Source of the DNA: Paucilactobacillus oligofermentans DSM 15707 = LMG 22743
GTDB taxonomy: Bacteria > Bacillota > Bacilli > Lactobacillales > Lactobacillaceae
Length of the DNA: 64,000 nucleotides
Direction of reading: 5' to 3'
Assembly: GCF_001434315.1 (NCBI RefSeq)
Contig: NZ_AZFE01000032.1
Span: 124,561-188,560 of the forward strand
The notes beneath the pieces are model-generated. The model did not search any database. It was not told where the DNA came from and saw only the letters and a list, made by a program, of their open reading frames with translations. Positions 8,130 to 20,300 of this stretch are shown here, one piece after another (position 1 is the stretch's first letter; each line of letters begins with the position of its first letter). The position numbers and the translations under genes are program-made.

Positions 8130-9128
8130 ATGAAAATTATTGCGTACGGAATTCGAGATGACGAACAGTCATTTGTAAAAGATTGGGCAATGGAACATTC
8201 AGATGTAGAAGTGACAATCGTTAAAGAATTAATCGATGAGCAAACTATTTTACAAGCTGAAGGATATGACGGTGTTGTAGCGTTTCAACAAGCTCAATAT
8301 CAAGATGCAGCATTACAAAAAATGGCAGATTTTGGAATTAAATATTTGTCGTTAAGAAATGTTGGCGTTGATAATTTAAATCCTAGTAAAGTGAAAGAAC
8401 TTGGATTAAAAGTTACCAATGTCCCAGTTTACTCACCAGAAGCAATCGCCGAATTTGCGGTTACACGGTTAATGAATTTATTAAGACGAACTAAAGAATA
8501 TAACTTAAAAGCTGCTAATCAGGATTTTCGATGGGCACCACAAATTTCAAAAGAATTGAATCAACAAACTGTGGGGGTCATTGGGACCGGGCACATTGGT
8601 CAAAGTGTGATTAAAATCTTACAAGGCTTTGGCGCTAAAGTAATTGCTTTTGATAAATTTCATAATGCGGAAATTGAAGCTCAAGGATTGTATGTGGATA
8701 CCATGCAGGAAATTTTTGACCAGGCAACGGTAATTACATTGCATATTCCATTGTTTCCTGAAACGGAACATTTGTTGGATGCGGCTGCCTTTGAAGCCAT
8801 GAATGATGGGGTGTTTATTATTAACACTGCACGTGGGCCATTGATTGATGAACAGGCTTTAATTAGTGCGTTAGACAGCCACAAAGTTGGTGGAGCAGCC
8901 TTAGATGTCTTAGAAGAAGAAACTAAACTATTTAATCAAGATTTTTCTGGTAAAGAAATTGATTATCCGGTGTTTAAAAATTTAAGTGCTAGAGAAAATG
9001 TATTAGTTTCACCACATACTGCTTTTTACACGGATGTAGCAGTAAAAAATATGGTACATGTGAGTCTTGATAATAACTTATCGTTAATTAAGACGGGAAC
9101 TGCAAATAATTTAGTAACTTTTAATTAA
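8130..9128 (+). CDS. ldhD: D-lactate dehydrogenase (NAD-dependent)
   Basis: The enzyme reduces pyruvate to D-lactate, regenerating NAD+ in fermentation. The 332-residue protein has the D-2-hydroxyacid dehydrogenase layout: a split catalytic domain, the nucleotide motif GTGHIG (about residues 152-157), an Asp ending the second Rossmann strand (FDKF) that favours NADH over NADPH, the catalytic Arg in NTARGPLID, Glu in LDVLEEE and His in SPHTAFY. VYSPEAIAEFAV is typical of lactobacillar D-LDH. It has its own promoter and no clear terminator; the rpsB promoter begins four bases after its stop. Confidence 0.92.
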   Translation: MKIIAYGIRDDEQSFVKDWAMEHSDVEVTIVKELIDEQTILQAEGYDGVVAFQQAQYQDAALQKMADFGIKYLSLRNVGVDNLNPSKVKELGLKVTNVPVYSPEAIAEFAVTRLMNLLRRTKEYNLKAANQDFRWAPQISKELNQQTVGVIGTGHIGQSVIKILQGFGAKVIAFDKFHNAEIEAQGLYVDTMQEIFDQATVITLHIPLFPETEHLLDAAAFEAMNDGVFIINTARGPLIDEQALISALDSHKVGGAALDVLEEETKLFNQDFSGKEIDYPVFKNLSARENVLVSPHTAFYTDVAVKNMVHVSLDNNLSLIKTGTANNLVTFN

Positions 9129-9131
9129 CCC

Positions 9132-9160
9132 TTGCACAGTTCCTGTAATTTAGGTATAAT
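9132..9160 (+). promoter_or_regulatory. rpsB promoter
   Basis: TTGCAC (9132-9137) and TATAAT (9155-9160) are spaced by exactly 17 bases, a near-ideal housekeeping promoter. It predicts a start near 9167 and a leader of about 110 bases. Confidence 0.85.
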
Positions 9161-9166
9161 TATTTC

Positions 9167-9279
9167 CGGTGCACAAGCGCCAATTCACACCTAGGATTGA
9201 TGATGAGAGGGTTGCTCGAGAGAGTTCTTGATTCATATGATATGCCTAGGGAGGAAAAAAACTTTTGGAGGTACTATTC
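9167..9279 (+). promoter_or_regulatory. Long rpsB 5' leader, candidate autoregulatory RNA
   Basis: The leader contains two copies of CCTAGG (9190-9195 and 9245-9250), which can pair to close a roughly 60-base fold. The second copy is followed directly by GGAGG, with another GGAGG just before the ATG. Such structure before a ribosomal protein gene suggests feedback control by S2. The internal pairing I could find is weak, so this is a candidate only. Confidence 0.35.
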
Positions 9280-10068
9280 ATGTCAGTTATTAGCATGAAA
9301 CAATTATTAGAAGCCGGTGTTCATTTTGGACACCAAACACGTCGTTGGAATCCAAAGATGAAGCCATTTATCTTTACAGAACGTAATGGTATTTACATCA
9401 TTGATTTACAAAAGACTGTTAAAATGATCGATACTGCTTACAATTTCGTTAAAGAAAATGCCGCTGATGGTGGCGTTGTTCTTTTCGTCGGAACTAAGAA
9501 GCAAGCTCAAGAAGCCGTTGCAGAAGAATCTGTACGTGCTGGTCAATATTTTGTTAACCATCGTTGGTTAGGTGGAACATTGACTAACTGGGATACTATC
9601 CAAACACGTATCAAGCATCTTAAGCAACTTAAGAGCATGTCTGAAGATGGTAGTTTTGATGTATTACCTAAGAAAGAAGTTTCATTGCTTACTAAGAAAC
9701 GTGAAAAGCTTGAAAAATTCTTGGGTGGTATCGAAGACATGCCACGCATCCCAGATGTAATGTTCATTGTTGATCCACACAAGGAACAAATTGCTGTTAA
9801 AGAAGCACAAAAGCTTAACATTCCTATCGTTGCTATGGTTGATACTAATACTGACCCAGACGATATCGATGTAATCATCCCTTCAAATGATGATGCTATT
9901 CGTGCCGTACGTTTGATTACTGCTAAGATGGCAGATGCTGTTATCGAAGGTAACCAAGGTGTTGACGACCAAGCTGAACAAGTTAAAGCTGAAGAAGCAA
10001 AGAAAGAAGTTTCTGGCGCTGACCTTGCTGGCTTAAAAGCAACCGTTGAAGGCACAACTGAAAAATAA
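9280..10068 (+). CDS. rpsB: 30S ribosomal protein S2
   Basis: S2 sits on the back of the small subunit and is needed for S1-type interactions and assembly. The 262-residue product starts [20 protein letters not shown] and has the family blocks [22 protein letters not shown] and [12 protein letters not shown]. The ATG at 9280 is chosen over an in-frame codon five residues upstream because TTGGAGGT lies at the correct distance. It is the first gene of the rpsB-tsf-pyrH-frr cluster, preceded by a strong promoter and followed by a strong hairpin before tsf. Confidence 0.97.
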   Translation: MSVISMKQLLEAGVHFGHQTRRWNPKMKPFIFTERNGIYIIDLQKTVKMIDTAYNFVKENAADGGVVLFVGTKKQAQEAVAEESVRAGQYFVNHRWLGGTLTNWDTIQTRIKHLKQLKSMSEDGSFDVLPKKEVSLLTKKREKLEKFLGGIEDMPRIPDVMFIVDPHKEQIAVKEAQKLNIPIVAMVDTNTDPDDIDVIIPSNDDAIRAVRLITAKMADAVIEGNQGVDDQAEQVKAEEAKKEVSGADLAGLKATVEGTTEK

Positions 10069-10079
10069 TTAAAACCTTA

Positions 10080-10138
10080 GGCTGTTTCATTTGCAACTAG
10101 GACCATATTGGCCTGAGCAATTGGGACAGTCTTTTTTT
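10080..10138 (+). terminator. Intercistronic terminator or attenuator between rpsB and tsf
   Basis: GGCTGTTTCATTTGC (10080-10094) pairs with GCAATTGGGACAGTC (10117-10131) over 15 positions with one mismatch, followed by seven Ts. A second small stem (AGG-CCA with TGGCCT) sits in the loop. It would reduce tsf transcription relative to rpsB. Confidence 0.85.
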
Positions 10139-10177
10139 AAACAAAAAAGTAAACATATAATTAAGGAGAAACATAAC

Positions 10178-11056
10178 ATGGCAGACATTAAAGCAGCCCA
10201 AGTGATGGACTTACGTAAAAAAACTGGTGTAGGAATGATGGACGCAAAAAAAGCCCTTGTTGCTACTGAAGGTGATATCGACAAAGCAATTGATTTTCTT
10301 CGTGAAAAAGGAATTGCTAAGGCCGCTAAGAAGAATGATCGTATTGCAGCTGAAGGTTTAACTGGAATCAAAATTAATGGTAACAAAGCTGTTATCGTTG
10401 AATTGAACTCAGAAACAGATTTCGTTGCTGCTGGAGATACTTTTAAAGATCTTTTAAGCCATATTGCTGATGTTTTAGTTGCAAATCATCCAGCTGATGT
10501 TGAAGCTGCACTAGCTTTATCAACAGATAAAGGTACATTAAATGATGAATTGATCACGGCCACTCAACAAACTGGAGAAAAAATCTCACTCCGTCGTTTT
10601 ACAATTATTGAAAAGACAGATAGTGAAAACTTTGGTTCATATTTACACATGGGTGGAAGCATTGGTGCGTTAGTTCTTCTTGAAGGTGCTGATGCTGAAA
10701 CTGCTAAAGATGTTGCTATGCACGTTGCTGCTGTTAATCCAGAATTTGTTTCACGTAATGACGTTCCTGCAGATCGTTTAGCACATGAAACAGAAGTTCT
10801 TACTCAAGAAGCTTTGAATGAAGGCAAACCAGCCAATATCGTTGAAAAAATGGTTGCTGGTCGTGTTAACAAGTTCTTGGCAGAAATTAGTTTAGCTGAT
10901 CAAGCATTCGTTAAAGATTCTGATATGACCGTATCTAAATATGTTGAATCTAAGAATGGTCAATTAAAGACGTTTGTTCGTTATGAAGTTGGCGAAGGTA
11001 TTGAAAAGAAAGCCAATAACTTTGTTGAAGAAGTCATGGGACAAATTAAAGGCTAG
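10178..11056 (+). CDS. tsf: Elongation factor Ts
   Basis: EF-Ts exchanges GDP for GTP on EF-Tu in the cytoplasm. The 292-residue protein begins [20 protein letters not shown] and carries the family signatures [12 protein letters not shown] and [10 protein letters not shown] (the EF-Tu contact TDFV motif). AAGGAG precedes the ATG at 10178; longer in-frame openings upstream lie in the terminator hairpin and are not coding. It follows rpsB across an attenuator and ends at a second hairpin before pyrH. Confidence 0.97.
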   Translation: MADIKAAQVMDLRKKTGVGMMDAKKALVATEGDIDKAIDFLREKGIAKAAKKNDRIAAEGLTGIKINGNKAVIVELNSETDFVAAGDTFKDLLSHIADVLVANHPADVEAALALSTDKGTLNDELITATQQTGEKISLRRFTIIEKTDSENFGSYLHMGGSIGALVLLEGADAETAKDVAMHVAAVNPEFVSRNDVPADRLAHETEVLTQEALNEGKPANIVEKMVAGRVNKFLAEISLADQAFVKDSDMTVSKYVESKNGQLKTFVRYEVGEGIEKKANNFVEEVMGQIKG

Positions 11057-11064
11057 TAAAAATT

Positions 11065-11090
11065 GGCGTACATTTAGTACGTCTTTTTTT
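11065..11090 (+). terminator. Terminator-like hairpin between tsf and pyrH
   Basis: GGCGTAC and GTACGTC form a 7 bp stem with a 5-base loop, followed by seven Ts. It is weaker than the rpsB-tsf hairpin and may be partly read through. Confidence 0.75.
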
Positions 11091-11137
11091 CTGAGTCAGA
11101 TTTTATTTTTGGGAGATTCTTGCAGGAGGACAGAAAC

Positions 11138-11875
11138 ATGACGGATGTAAAATATAAACGAGTAATTTTAAAATTAAGTGGTGAAGCACTTGCTGGTGAT
11201 CGAGGTTTTGGAATTAATCCACCAGTTATTAAAGACGTAGCTGAAGAACTAAAACAAGTTCATGAACTTGGTGTAGAAATTGCCATTGTTGTTGGTGGCG
11301 GTAATATGTGGCGCGGTGAAGCCGGTGCACAAATGGGTATGGAACGGGCACAAGCCGATTATGTTGGAATGCTAGGAACCATTATGAATGCTTTAGCATT
11401 ACAAGATAGTTTGGAATCAATTGGTGTACCAACTCGTGTTCAAACATCAATTGAAATGCGTCAAATTGCTGAACCTTATGTTCGTCGTAAGGCAGTTCGT
11501 CATTTAGAAAAAGGCCGAATTGTAATCTTTGCTGGTGGAACCGGTAGTCCATACTTCTCTACCGATACAACGGCAGCATTACGAGCAGCTGAAATTAATG
11601 CAGATGCAATTTTAATGGCAAAAAATGGAGTTGATGGTGTTTATAGTGCTGATCCTAATAAAGATTCCTCAGCCGTTAAATATGATAGTTTGACTCATTT
11701 AGAAATTATTAAAAACAATTTACACGTTATGGATTCAACGGCAAGTTCATTGTCGATGGATAATGATATTCCACTCGTTGTCTTTAACTTAAACGAAACT
11801 GGTAATATTATGAAAGTCGTTGAAGGACAAAATATTGGAACAACTGTCAGGGGGAATAATGATGGCAACAAGTAA
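11138..11875 (+). CDS. pyrH: UMP kinase
   Basis: The enzyme phosphorylates UMP to UDP for RNA, wall precursor and pyrimidine supply. The 245-residue amino-acid-kinase fold protein shows [11 protein letters not shown] (phosphate loop), [10 protein letters not shown] and the later [14 protein letters not shown], all typical of bacterial hexameric PyrH. Start at ATG 11138 after GCAGGAGG. The frr coding region begins 14 bases before its stop, implying coupled translation. Confidence 0.96.
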   Translation: MTDVKYKRVILKLSGEALAGDRGFGINPPVIKDVAEELKQVHELGVEIAIVVGGGNMWRGEAGAQMGMERAQADYVGMLGTIMNALALQDSLESIGVPTRVQTSIEMRQIAEPYVRRKAVRHLEKGRIVIFAGGTGSPYFSTDTTAALRAAEINADAILMAKNGVDGVYSADPNKDSSAVKYDSLTHLEIIKNNLHVMDSTASSLSMDNDIPLVVFNLNETGNIMKVVEGQNIGTTVRGNNDGNK

Positions 11876-12425
11876 AGAAATTTTAAATGAAGCAACAAGT
11901 AAAATGAAAAAGTCAGGTGAATCACTTTCACGTGATTTAGGTAATATTCGTGCTGGACGAGCAAATGCTAGCATTTTAAATCGGGTGATGGTTGATTATT
12001 ATGGAGCACCTACACCAATTAATCAGGTAGCTTCAATCACGATTCCAGAACCACGCTTATTAATGATCTCACCATTTGATGAATCAATTATTGGCGACAT
12101 TGAAACGGCAATTAATGCATCAGATTTGGGATTAAATCCTGCTAATGATGGAAGTGCAATTCGTCTTTCAATTCCACAATTAACTGAAGAACGTCGTAAA
12201 GAATTGGTTAAAGATGTTAAATCAGAAGCTGAAAAAGCTAAGGTTGCCGTTCGTAATATCCGACGTGATGCAATGGATGACTTGAAAAAAGGTAATAAAT
12301 CTGGCGACTTTAATGATGATGAATTTCATGAATTAGAAGACAAGGTTCAAAAAATTACAGATGCTGGTATTAAAGAAGTCGATGCAATTGCTGCAGATAA
12401 AGAAAAAGAATTAATGCAAGGCTAA
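11862..12425 (+). CDS. frr: Ribosome recycling factor
   Basis: RRF splits post-termination ribosomes together with EF-G. The 187-residue protein has the expected helical-bundle signature [14 protein letters not shown] near the N terminus and the C-terminal [18 protein letters not shown]. Two adjacent ATGs (11859 and 11862) follow a GGGGG ribosome site; the second gives the conventional MATSKEIL start. It overlaps the end of pyrH and is followed by a terminator. Confidence 0.95.
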   Translation: MATSKEILNEATSKMKKSGESLSRDLGNIRAGRANASILNRVMVDYYGAPTPINQVASITIPEPRLLMISPFDESIIGDIETAINASDLGLNPANDGSAIRLSIPQLTEERRKELVKDVKSEAEKAKVAVRNIRRDAMDDLKKGNKSGDFNDDEFHELEDKVQKITDAGIKEVDAIAADKEKELMQG

Positions 12426-12445
12426 TCATTAATAAAATATAGTTA

Positions 12446-12489
12446 AAAATAATGATGCGAAACTTTTGTTGAGTATCATTATTTTTTTT
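12446..12489 (+). terminator. Terminator after frr
   Basis: AATAATGAT and ATCATTATT flank a long loop and are followed by eight Ts. The next gene, uppS, lies about 140 bases further on in AT-rich sequence that should hold its promoter. Confidence 0.8.
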
Positions 12490-12633
12490 GAATTATTACT
12501 TTTATGCATTTTGATAGATCAGCGAGTAACTAATAACTGAGGGCTGTTTTAGTAATCCATTAATATCACTAGTTAATATGGTGTTTTTTTGGTAAAATTG
12601 AAACAACATATTTAAAAAGTAGGGTGGAGTATT

Positions 12634-13410
12634 GTGTTTTCAAAATTTAAACGTACTAATTCAAATAATGATGAGACTAACCAATTGGATTTGAATAATA
12701 TTCCTAACCACATTGCTATTATTATGGATGGTAATGGTCGTTGGGCTCAAAGAAAACATCTTCCTAGAGTTGCTGGGCATCGTGAAGGAATGCAAACGGT
12801 GAAAAAAATAACCGTTGCGGCTAGCAATTTAGGAATTAAAGTATTATCGCTATATGCTTTTTCAACGGAAAATTGGAAGCGACCTAATGATGAAGTGAAT
12901 TATTTAATGCAATTACCAATTAATTTTTTTCAAACTTTCGTTCCTGATTTAATAAAAAATAATGTTAAAGTAATGGTTATGGGCGACATTTCTAAACTTC
13001 CCGAGGGGACTCAAAAAGCAGTTTATGATGCAATCGAGCAAACTGCCGGATGTACCGGAATGGTGCTTAATTTTGCTTTGAATTACGGTGGTCGCATTGA
13101 AATTGTTGAAGCAGCAAAACAGGCCGCAATGGAAGTTAGTGATGGTAAAATAGAAGTTGATCAAATTGATGAGAATTTATTATCCAGTCTAATGATGACT
13201 GGATCACTAGCAGAGTTTGAAGATCCAGAACTACTAATTAGAACTAGTGGAGAACAACGAATTAGTAATTTCATGCTTTGGCAACTTGCATACAGTGAAT
13301 TTGTTTTTGTTGATGAACATTGGCCCGATTTTGATGATGATTCATTAAAGAACGCAATTATTAGTTACCAAGGACGTCACCGTCGCTTTGGTGGATTAGA
13401 TAAAAAATAA
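12634..13410 (+). CDS. uppS: Undecaprenyl diphosphate synthase (cis-isoprenyl transferase)
   Basis: UppS elongates farnesyl diphosphate with isopentenyl units to make the lipid carrier for wall and teichoic acid synthesis. The 258-residue protein has the catalytic motif MDGNGRWAQ (Asp32), LYAFSTENWKRP and the C-terminal substrate-binding LLIRTSGEQRISNF with WQLAYSEF. The start is GTG after GTAGGGTGGAG. The first 20 residues are polar and extend beyond the conserved core. It begins the uppS-cdsA-rseP-proS-polC run. Confidence 0.96.
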   Translation: MFSKFKRTNSNNDETNQLDLNNIPNHIAIIMDGNGRWAQRKHLPRVAGHREGMQTVKKITVAASNLGIKVLSLYAFSTENWKRPNDEVNYLMQLPINFFQTFVPDLIKNNVKVMVMGDISKLPEGTQKAVYDAIEQTAGCTGMVLNFALNYGGRIEIVEAAKQAAMEVSDGKIEVDQIDENLLSSLMMTGSLAEFEDPELLIRTSGEQRISNFMLWQLAYSEFVFVDEHWPDFDDDSLKNAIISYQGRHRRFGGLDKK

Positions 13411-13444
13411 ATAACTACAAAATTAGAAATGAGTGTGACTAACT

Positions 13445-14230
13445 ATGAAACAACGTGTTATTACAGCAATAATTGCTTTAATTATTTTTATTCCACTAAT
13501 AATGATCGGTGGTTTACCATTAACAATTGCCGCAATGTTACTTGGAATTATTGCAGTTGATGAAATTTTAATTATGAAAAAGATTCTATTAGTTTCGTTT
13601 GAAGCTATTTTAACGAATATTGGGGTGCTATTATTGATTATTCCCAATAACTGGTTTGATTTTTTACCGGGTAGATTTGATCGCTTTGTATTATTTTATG
13701 TAGTTATAATTTTATTAGCTGTCCATACAGTTACTAAAAAGGGACGCTTTACTTTTGATGATGCTGGTGTATTAACCTTAGCGATGTTATATGTTGGTAT
13801 GGGCTTCCACTATTTTGTTGCTGCTCGTGCAGATGGATTTACTACCTTACTTTACGCAATGTTAATTGTTTGGATTACTGACAGTGGTGCATATATGATT
13901 GGACGTAAGTTAGGAAAACATAAACTTGCACCTAAAATTAGTCCTAATAAAACATGGGAAGGTTCTATTGGCGGAACAATTGCGGCCACTATCATTATTG
14001 GAATCTATTTGATCTTTTTCCCAGTGGGATATAATTGGATTATCATGATTATCTTAACTTTGATTTTATCAATCATTGGTCAATTTGGAGATTTAATCGA
14101 ATCTTCATTGAAACGTTTTTATGGTGTGAAAGATTCCGGTAAAATTTTGCCAGGACATGGTGGAATTTTGGACCGCTTTGACAGCATGATTTTAGTAATG
14201 CCAATGTTATATTTACTTGGTATTATTTAG
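13445..14230 (+). CDS. cdsA: Phosphatidate cytidylyltransferase
   Basis: CdsA converts phosphatidic acid and CTP to CDP-diacylglycerol, the branch point for anionic phospholipids. The 261-residue polytopic membrane protein shows the family stretches SPNKTWEGSIGG and the C-terminal signature KDSGKILPGHGGILDRFDS. Hydrophobic segments fill the N-terminal half. It lies 34 bases after uppS and 38 before rseP, consistent with an operon. Confidence 0.95.
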   Translation: MKQRVITAIIALIIFIPLIMIGGLPLTIAAMLLGIIAVDEILIMKKILLVSFEAILTNIGVLLLIIPNNWFDFLPGRFDRFVLFYVVIILLAVHTVTKKGRFTFDDAGVLTLAMLYVGMGFHYFVAARADGFTTLLYAMLIVWITDSGAYMIGRKLGKHKLAPKISPNKTWEGSIGGTIAATIIIGIYLIFFPVGYNWIIMIILTLILSIIGQFGDLIESSLKRFYGVKDSGKILPGHGGILDRFDSMILVMPMLYLLGII

Positions 14231-14268
14231 CTTAATAATTTATTTTAAATTGATTGGAAGGTAGCCTC

Positions 14269-15540
14269 GTGATTATTACAATCATCACCTTTATTATTGT
14301 TTTTGGAGTATTAGTTATTGTCCATGAATTTGGACATTATTACTTTGCCAAGCGGGCAGGTATTTTAGTGCGCGAATTTTCGATTGGAATGGGTCCAAAA
14401 ATTTGGTGGCATCGTAAAAATGGTACGACTTATACAGTTCGAATTCTTCCCTTAGGTGGATATGTTCGAATGGCCGGAGCCCAAGATGATGACGATGACG
14501 CTATAAAACCAGGAACTCCAGTCAGTATTCAGCTTAATGAACAAGAGCAAGTAACATTAATTAATACAAGTAAGAAAAGTACGTTATTTAATGGAATTCC
14601 AATCCAAATTGCAGATGCTGATTTGGTAGATGGTTTATGGATTGAAGGTTACATCAATGGCGATGAAACTGTATTAAAACGTTATGAGGTTGATCACGAT
14701 GCTTCCATTATTGAAAGTGATGGTGTTCAAGTTAGAATTGCACCCCGTGATGTTCAATTTCAATCGGCGTCGTTGCCACAGCGAATTTTAACGAATTTTG
14801 CTGGACCGATGAATAACTTTATATTAGCAGTTGTTGTTTTTGCTATTTTAGGGTTTATGATGACTGGAATTCCAACTAACAGCAATGTCGTGGGTGAAGT
14901 TACCACAAACTCAGTTGCACAAAAAGCAGGGTTAAAATCCGGCGATAAAATTACAGCCGTTAACCATAAAAAAACAAGTAATTGGACAGAACTTTCAACA
15001 GCTATTTCATCTAAACCAGATAAGCAAGTTACGTTATCAGTTAAGCGAAATGATACTCATAAAACAGTTAAGTTAACTCCCGATTCTGTAACTCAGGATA
15101 AGAGTAAGGTTGGTAAAATTGGGATAGCTGAGGAACAAAAGACTGATTTTGCTGCAAGAATAAGTTATGGTTTCACACAGTTTATGGCAATTGTAACCCT
15201 TATTTTTGGGGTCTTAGGTCATATGCTTACACATGGGTTTAATGTAAATGATTTTGGTGGCCCAGTGGCAATATACGCTGGAACATCAACGGCGGCATCA
15301 TACGGAATAACAGGCGTACTTAACTTTTTAGCTGTTCTTTCAATTAACCTTGGAATTGTTAATTTGTTACCAATCCCAGCGCTTGATGGTGGGAAAATTT
15401 TATTGAATTTTATCGAAGCAATTAGAAGAAAACCGAATTCTGAAGGATTTGAAGGGACAGTTACAATAATTGGTTTTGGTTTATTGATGTTGTTAATGTT
15501 GGCTGTAACCTGGAATGATATTCAACGGTATTTCTTTTAA
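14269..15540 (+). CDS. rseP: Site-2 protease RseP (M50 zinc metalloprotease with PDZ domain)
   Basis: The protein cleaves transmembrane regulators and signal peptide remnants within the membrane. The 423-residue form starts at GTG 14269 (GGAAGG upstream), giving MIITIITFIIVFGVLVIVHEFGHYYF without extra charged residues. Zinc ligands are in HEFGH (19-23) and the distal LDG motif in PIPALDGGKI. A PDZ domain lies around residues 215-275 (SVAQKAGLKSGDKI). Residues about 75-165 form an additional soluble insert. It is adjacent to cdsA and proS, as in other Firmicutes. Confidence 0.94.
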   Translation: MIITIITFIIVFGVLVIVHEFGHYYFAKRAGILVREFSIGMGPKIWWHRKNGTTYTVRILPLGGYVRMAGAQDDDDDAIKPGTPVSIQLNEQEQVTLINTSKKSTLFNGIPIQIADADLVDGLWIEGYINGDETVLKRYEVDHDASIIESDGVQVRIAPRDVQFQSASLPQRILTNFAGPMNNFILAVVVFAILGFMMTGIPTNSNVVGEVTTNSVAQKAGLKSGDKITAVNHKKTSNWTELSTAISSKPDKQVTLSVKRNDTHKTVKLTPDSVTQDKSKVGKIGIAEEQKTDFAARISYGFTQFMAIVTLIFGVLGHMLTHGFNVNDFGGPVAIYAGTSTAASYGITGVLNFLAVLSINLGIVNLLPIPALDGGKILLNFIEAIRRKPNSEGFEGTVTIIGFGLLMLLMLAVTWNDIQRYFF

Positions 15541-15567
15541 AGTAACATAAACAAGGAGAATTATTAA

Positions 15568-17283
<1,716 letters not shown>

Positions 17284-17298
17284 ATATTGATTTAATTT

Positions 17299-17348
17299 AA
17301 ATGTGATACGATAATTTTTAACGATTATTCGATTCGCATTTTTATTTT
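17299..17348 (+). terminator. Terminator-like hairpin between proS and polC
   Basis: An imperfect stem built from AATGTGA..CGATAAT and ATTAT..CGATTCGCATT is followed by a T-rich tail, ending just before the polC ribosome site. It may attenuate polC transcription. Confidence 0.5.
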
Positions 17349-17363
17349 GAGGAGGCAGTTCAA

Positions 17364-20300
17364 GTGGGGTTATCTCAGCATCAGTTATTTACTAAATTAC
17401 TTGAGCAAATTCATTTTGAAGATAGTCAAAATGAAGCTTTTAGTGACGCCGAAATTCAGCGAGTGGTAGTTCATCAAATTTCAAAAAATTGGGAATTTAC
17501 TTTTTTCTTTCCAAAGGTGTTACCGTTTGATTTATTTCAAACATTTAATAATGCGTTAACCGTTGGTTTTAATTCAATTGCTAAAGTATCATTTAAAATT
17601 GTTACGAACGAAGAAAGTTTAGTTCAGCGTGATATTGCTGATTATTGGAATTTTATGGTTTCTAATAGTGGGGTTGAATCACCATTATTGGGTCAGGTAG
17701 CTGATCGTGGCGTTCCTAACGTTAATGATGACCGAGTTACATTAGTGACAGAGAATGAAATTATCCGGGACTTTTTGATGAGCGAGGCAATTGGTCAAAT
17801 TGAGGAAACTTATGTCCAATTTGGTTTTCCAAAATTTAGAATTCATACGATGGTTGATGAAAGTGCATCAGCTGCCCAAGTTCAAGCTTTAAAAGAAGCG
17901 CAAGATAAACGAAATGTTGAGTTAGCGGCGAAGGCAGCTGCCCAGACGCAAGCAATGGCAAGTCGAAGTTCAGACACGGCTTCACCAGTTGAAGGCCCAG
18001 CTAAACTGGGGAAGAATATTAGTGATAAAGAAGAAGTTCGGCGAATGATTGATATTACTGAAGAGGAACGTTCAGTTGTTGTCGAAGGTTATATTTTCAG
18101 TAAGGAAGTCCGGACACTGAAGTCGCAACGGCAATTAATGATTATTGAAATTACTGATTACACTTCCTCAATTACAATTAAAAAATTCTCACGTAATGCT
18201 GATGATGAAGCTCAATTTGAAGCAATCAATGAAGGTGATTGGATTAAAGTTCGTGGTCCAGTTCAAGAAGATACCTTTATGCGTGATTTAACGATTAATG
18301 CGTATGATTTAAATACTGTGTCACATCCAAAGCGGCAGGACACTGCTGAAGGTGAAAAACGAGTTGAACTCCATTTGCATACAACAATGAGTCAAATGGA
18401 TGCGACCAATTCAATTAAAGATTTTGTAGGTCAAGCTGCTAAGTGGGGCCATAAAGCAATTGCGATTACGGATCATGCTGGCTTACAAGGATTTCCTGAA
18501 GCGTTTGCTGCTGCGAAAAAAAATAATATTAAAATGTTATATGGCGTTGAAGCTAACGTGGTTGATGATGGGGTTCCAATTGGTTACAATTCTAAACATG
18601 TTCCGTTGAAAGACACTGAATATGTTATTTTTGATGTGGAAACAACTGGACTATCAGCAATTTATGACAAAGTAATTGAATTATCTGCCGTGAGAATGAA
18701 AAATGGTGGAGTGCTAGAAGAGTTTGAGCATTTTATTGATCCTGGTTTTCATTTATCAGAAACGACGACTAATTTAACCAGTATTACTGATGATGACGTT
18801 CGGGGTTCAAAATCTGAAGAAGAAGTCTTCCAGATGTTCCGTGATTTTTGTGGCGATGCAATTTTAGCAGGCCATAATGTTACGTTTGATATGGGATTTA
18901 TGAATACTGGCTATGCTCGTCAAGGCAAAGAGCCAATTCAAAATCCAGTGATTGATACGTTAACTTTAGCGCGCTTTTTACATCCAGAATTAAAAGGGTA
19001 TCGGTTAAATACGTTAGCTAAAAAATTTGGTGTAGTGTTAGAACATCATCATCGCGCTATTTTTGATTCACAAACAACCGGGAATTTATTACATATTTTC
19101 TTGAAAGACGCTGAAGAACGATATGAGATTGAATTTCATGATCAGTTAAATGATCATATGAGTGAAAATGATGCTTATAAGCATGCGCGTCCATTCCATG
19201 TTACTATTTTTGCTCAGACGCAAGCAGGCTTGAAAAATCTCTTTAAGTTAATTTCATTATCGAATATTAAATATTTCCATCGAGTACCACGGATTCCAAG
19301 AAGTGAATTGGATAAATATCGAGAAGGCTTAATTTTAGGAACGGCTTGTTCTTCTGGCGAAGTATTTACATCAATTATGCAAAAAGGCCGTGAAGAAGCA
19401 CTCGAAAAAGCTAAGTATTATGATTTTATTGAAGTTCAACCCAAAGCAATGTATGCACCATTAATTGAAGGTGAATTAATTAAAGATGATTCCAATCTCG
19501 AAGAAATTTTAATTAATATGGTAGAAATTGGTAAAGAATTAGGTAAGCCAGTGGTTGCTACTGGGGATGCTCATTATCTTAATAAAGAAGATTCAATTTA
19601 TCGTAAAATTTTGATTCATTCGCAAGGTGGAGCCAATCCGATTAATCGCTATCAACTACCAGAAGCACACTTTAGAACGACTCAAGAAATGTTAGATGCA
19701 TTTTCATTTATGGGTGCAGAACGAGCACATGAAATTGTTGTTGAAAATACTAATTTGATTGCAGATATGATTGATGATATCACGCCATTGCAGGATAAAT
19801 TATATACGCCTAAAATGCCTGGCGCAGAAGATGAAATCCGATCAAGAACAATGGATACAGCTGCTGCATGGTATGGTAATCCATTACCTGAATTAGTTCA
19901 AAAACGGATTGATCGAGAATTGGAAAGTATTATTGGTAATGGATTCTCAGTGATCTATTTAATTGCGCAACGATTAGTGGCTAAGTCTAATAAAGACGGT
20001 TATTTAGTTGGATCGCGTGGATCGGTTGGATCAAGTATTGTGGCGACTTTAACTGGGATCACAGAAGTTAATCCGTTACCACCACATTATCGTTGTCCAG
20101 AATGTCAATATAGTCTGTTCTACACAAAAGGTGAGTATAGCTCAGGATTTGATTTACCAGATAAGACTTGTCCTGACTGTGGTGCATTATTGATTAAAGA
20201 CGGGCATGATATTCCGTTTGAGACATTCCTTGGCTTCACAGGGAATAAAGTTCCCGATATTGATTTGAACTTTTCCGGTGATTATCAAGCAATCGCGCAT

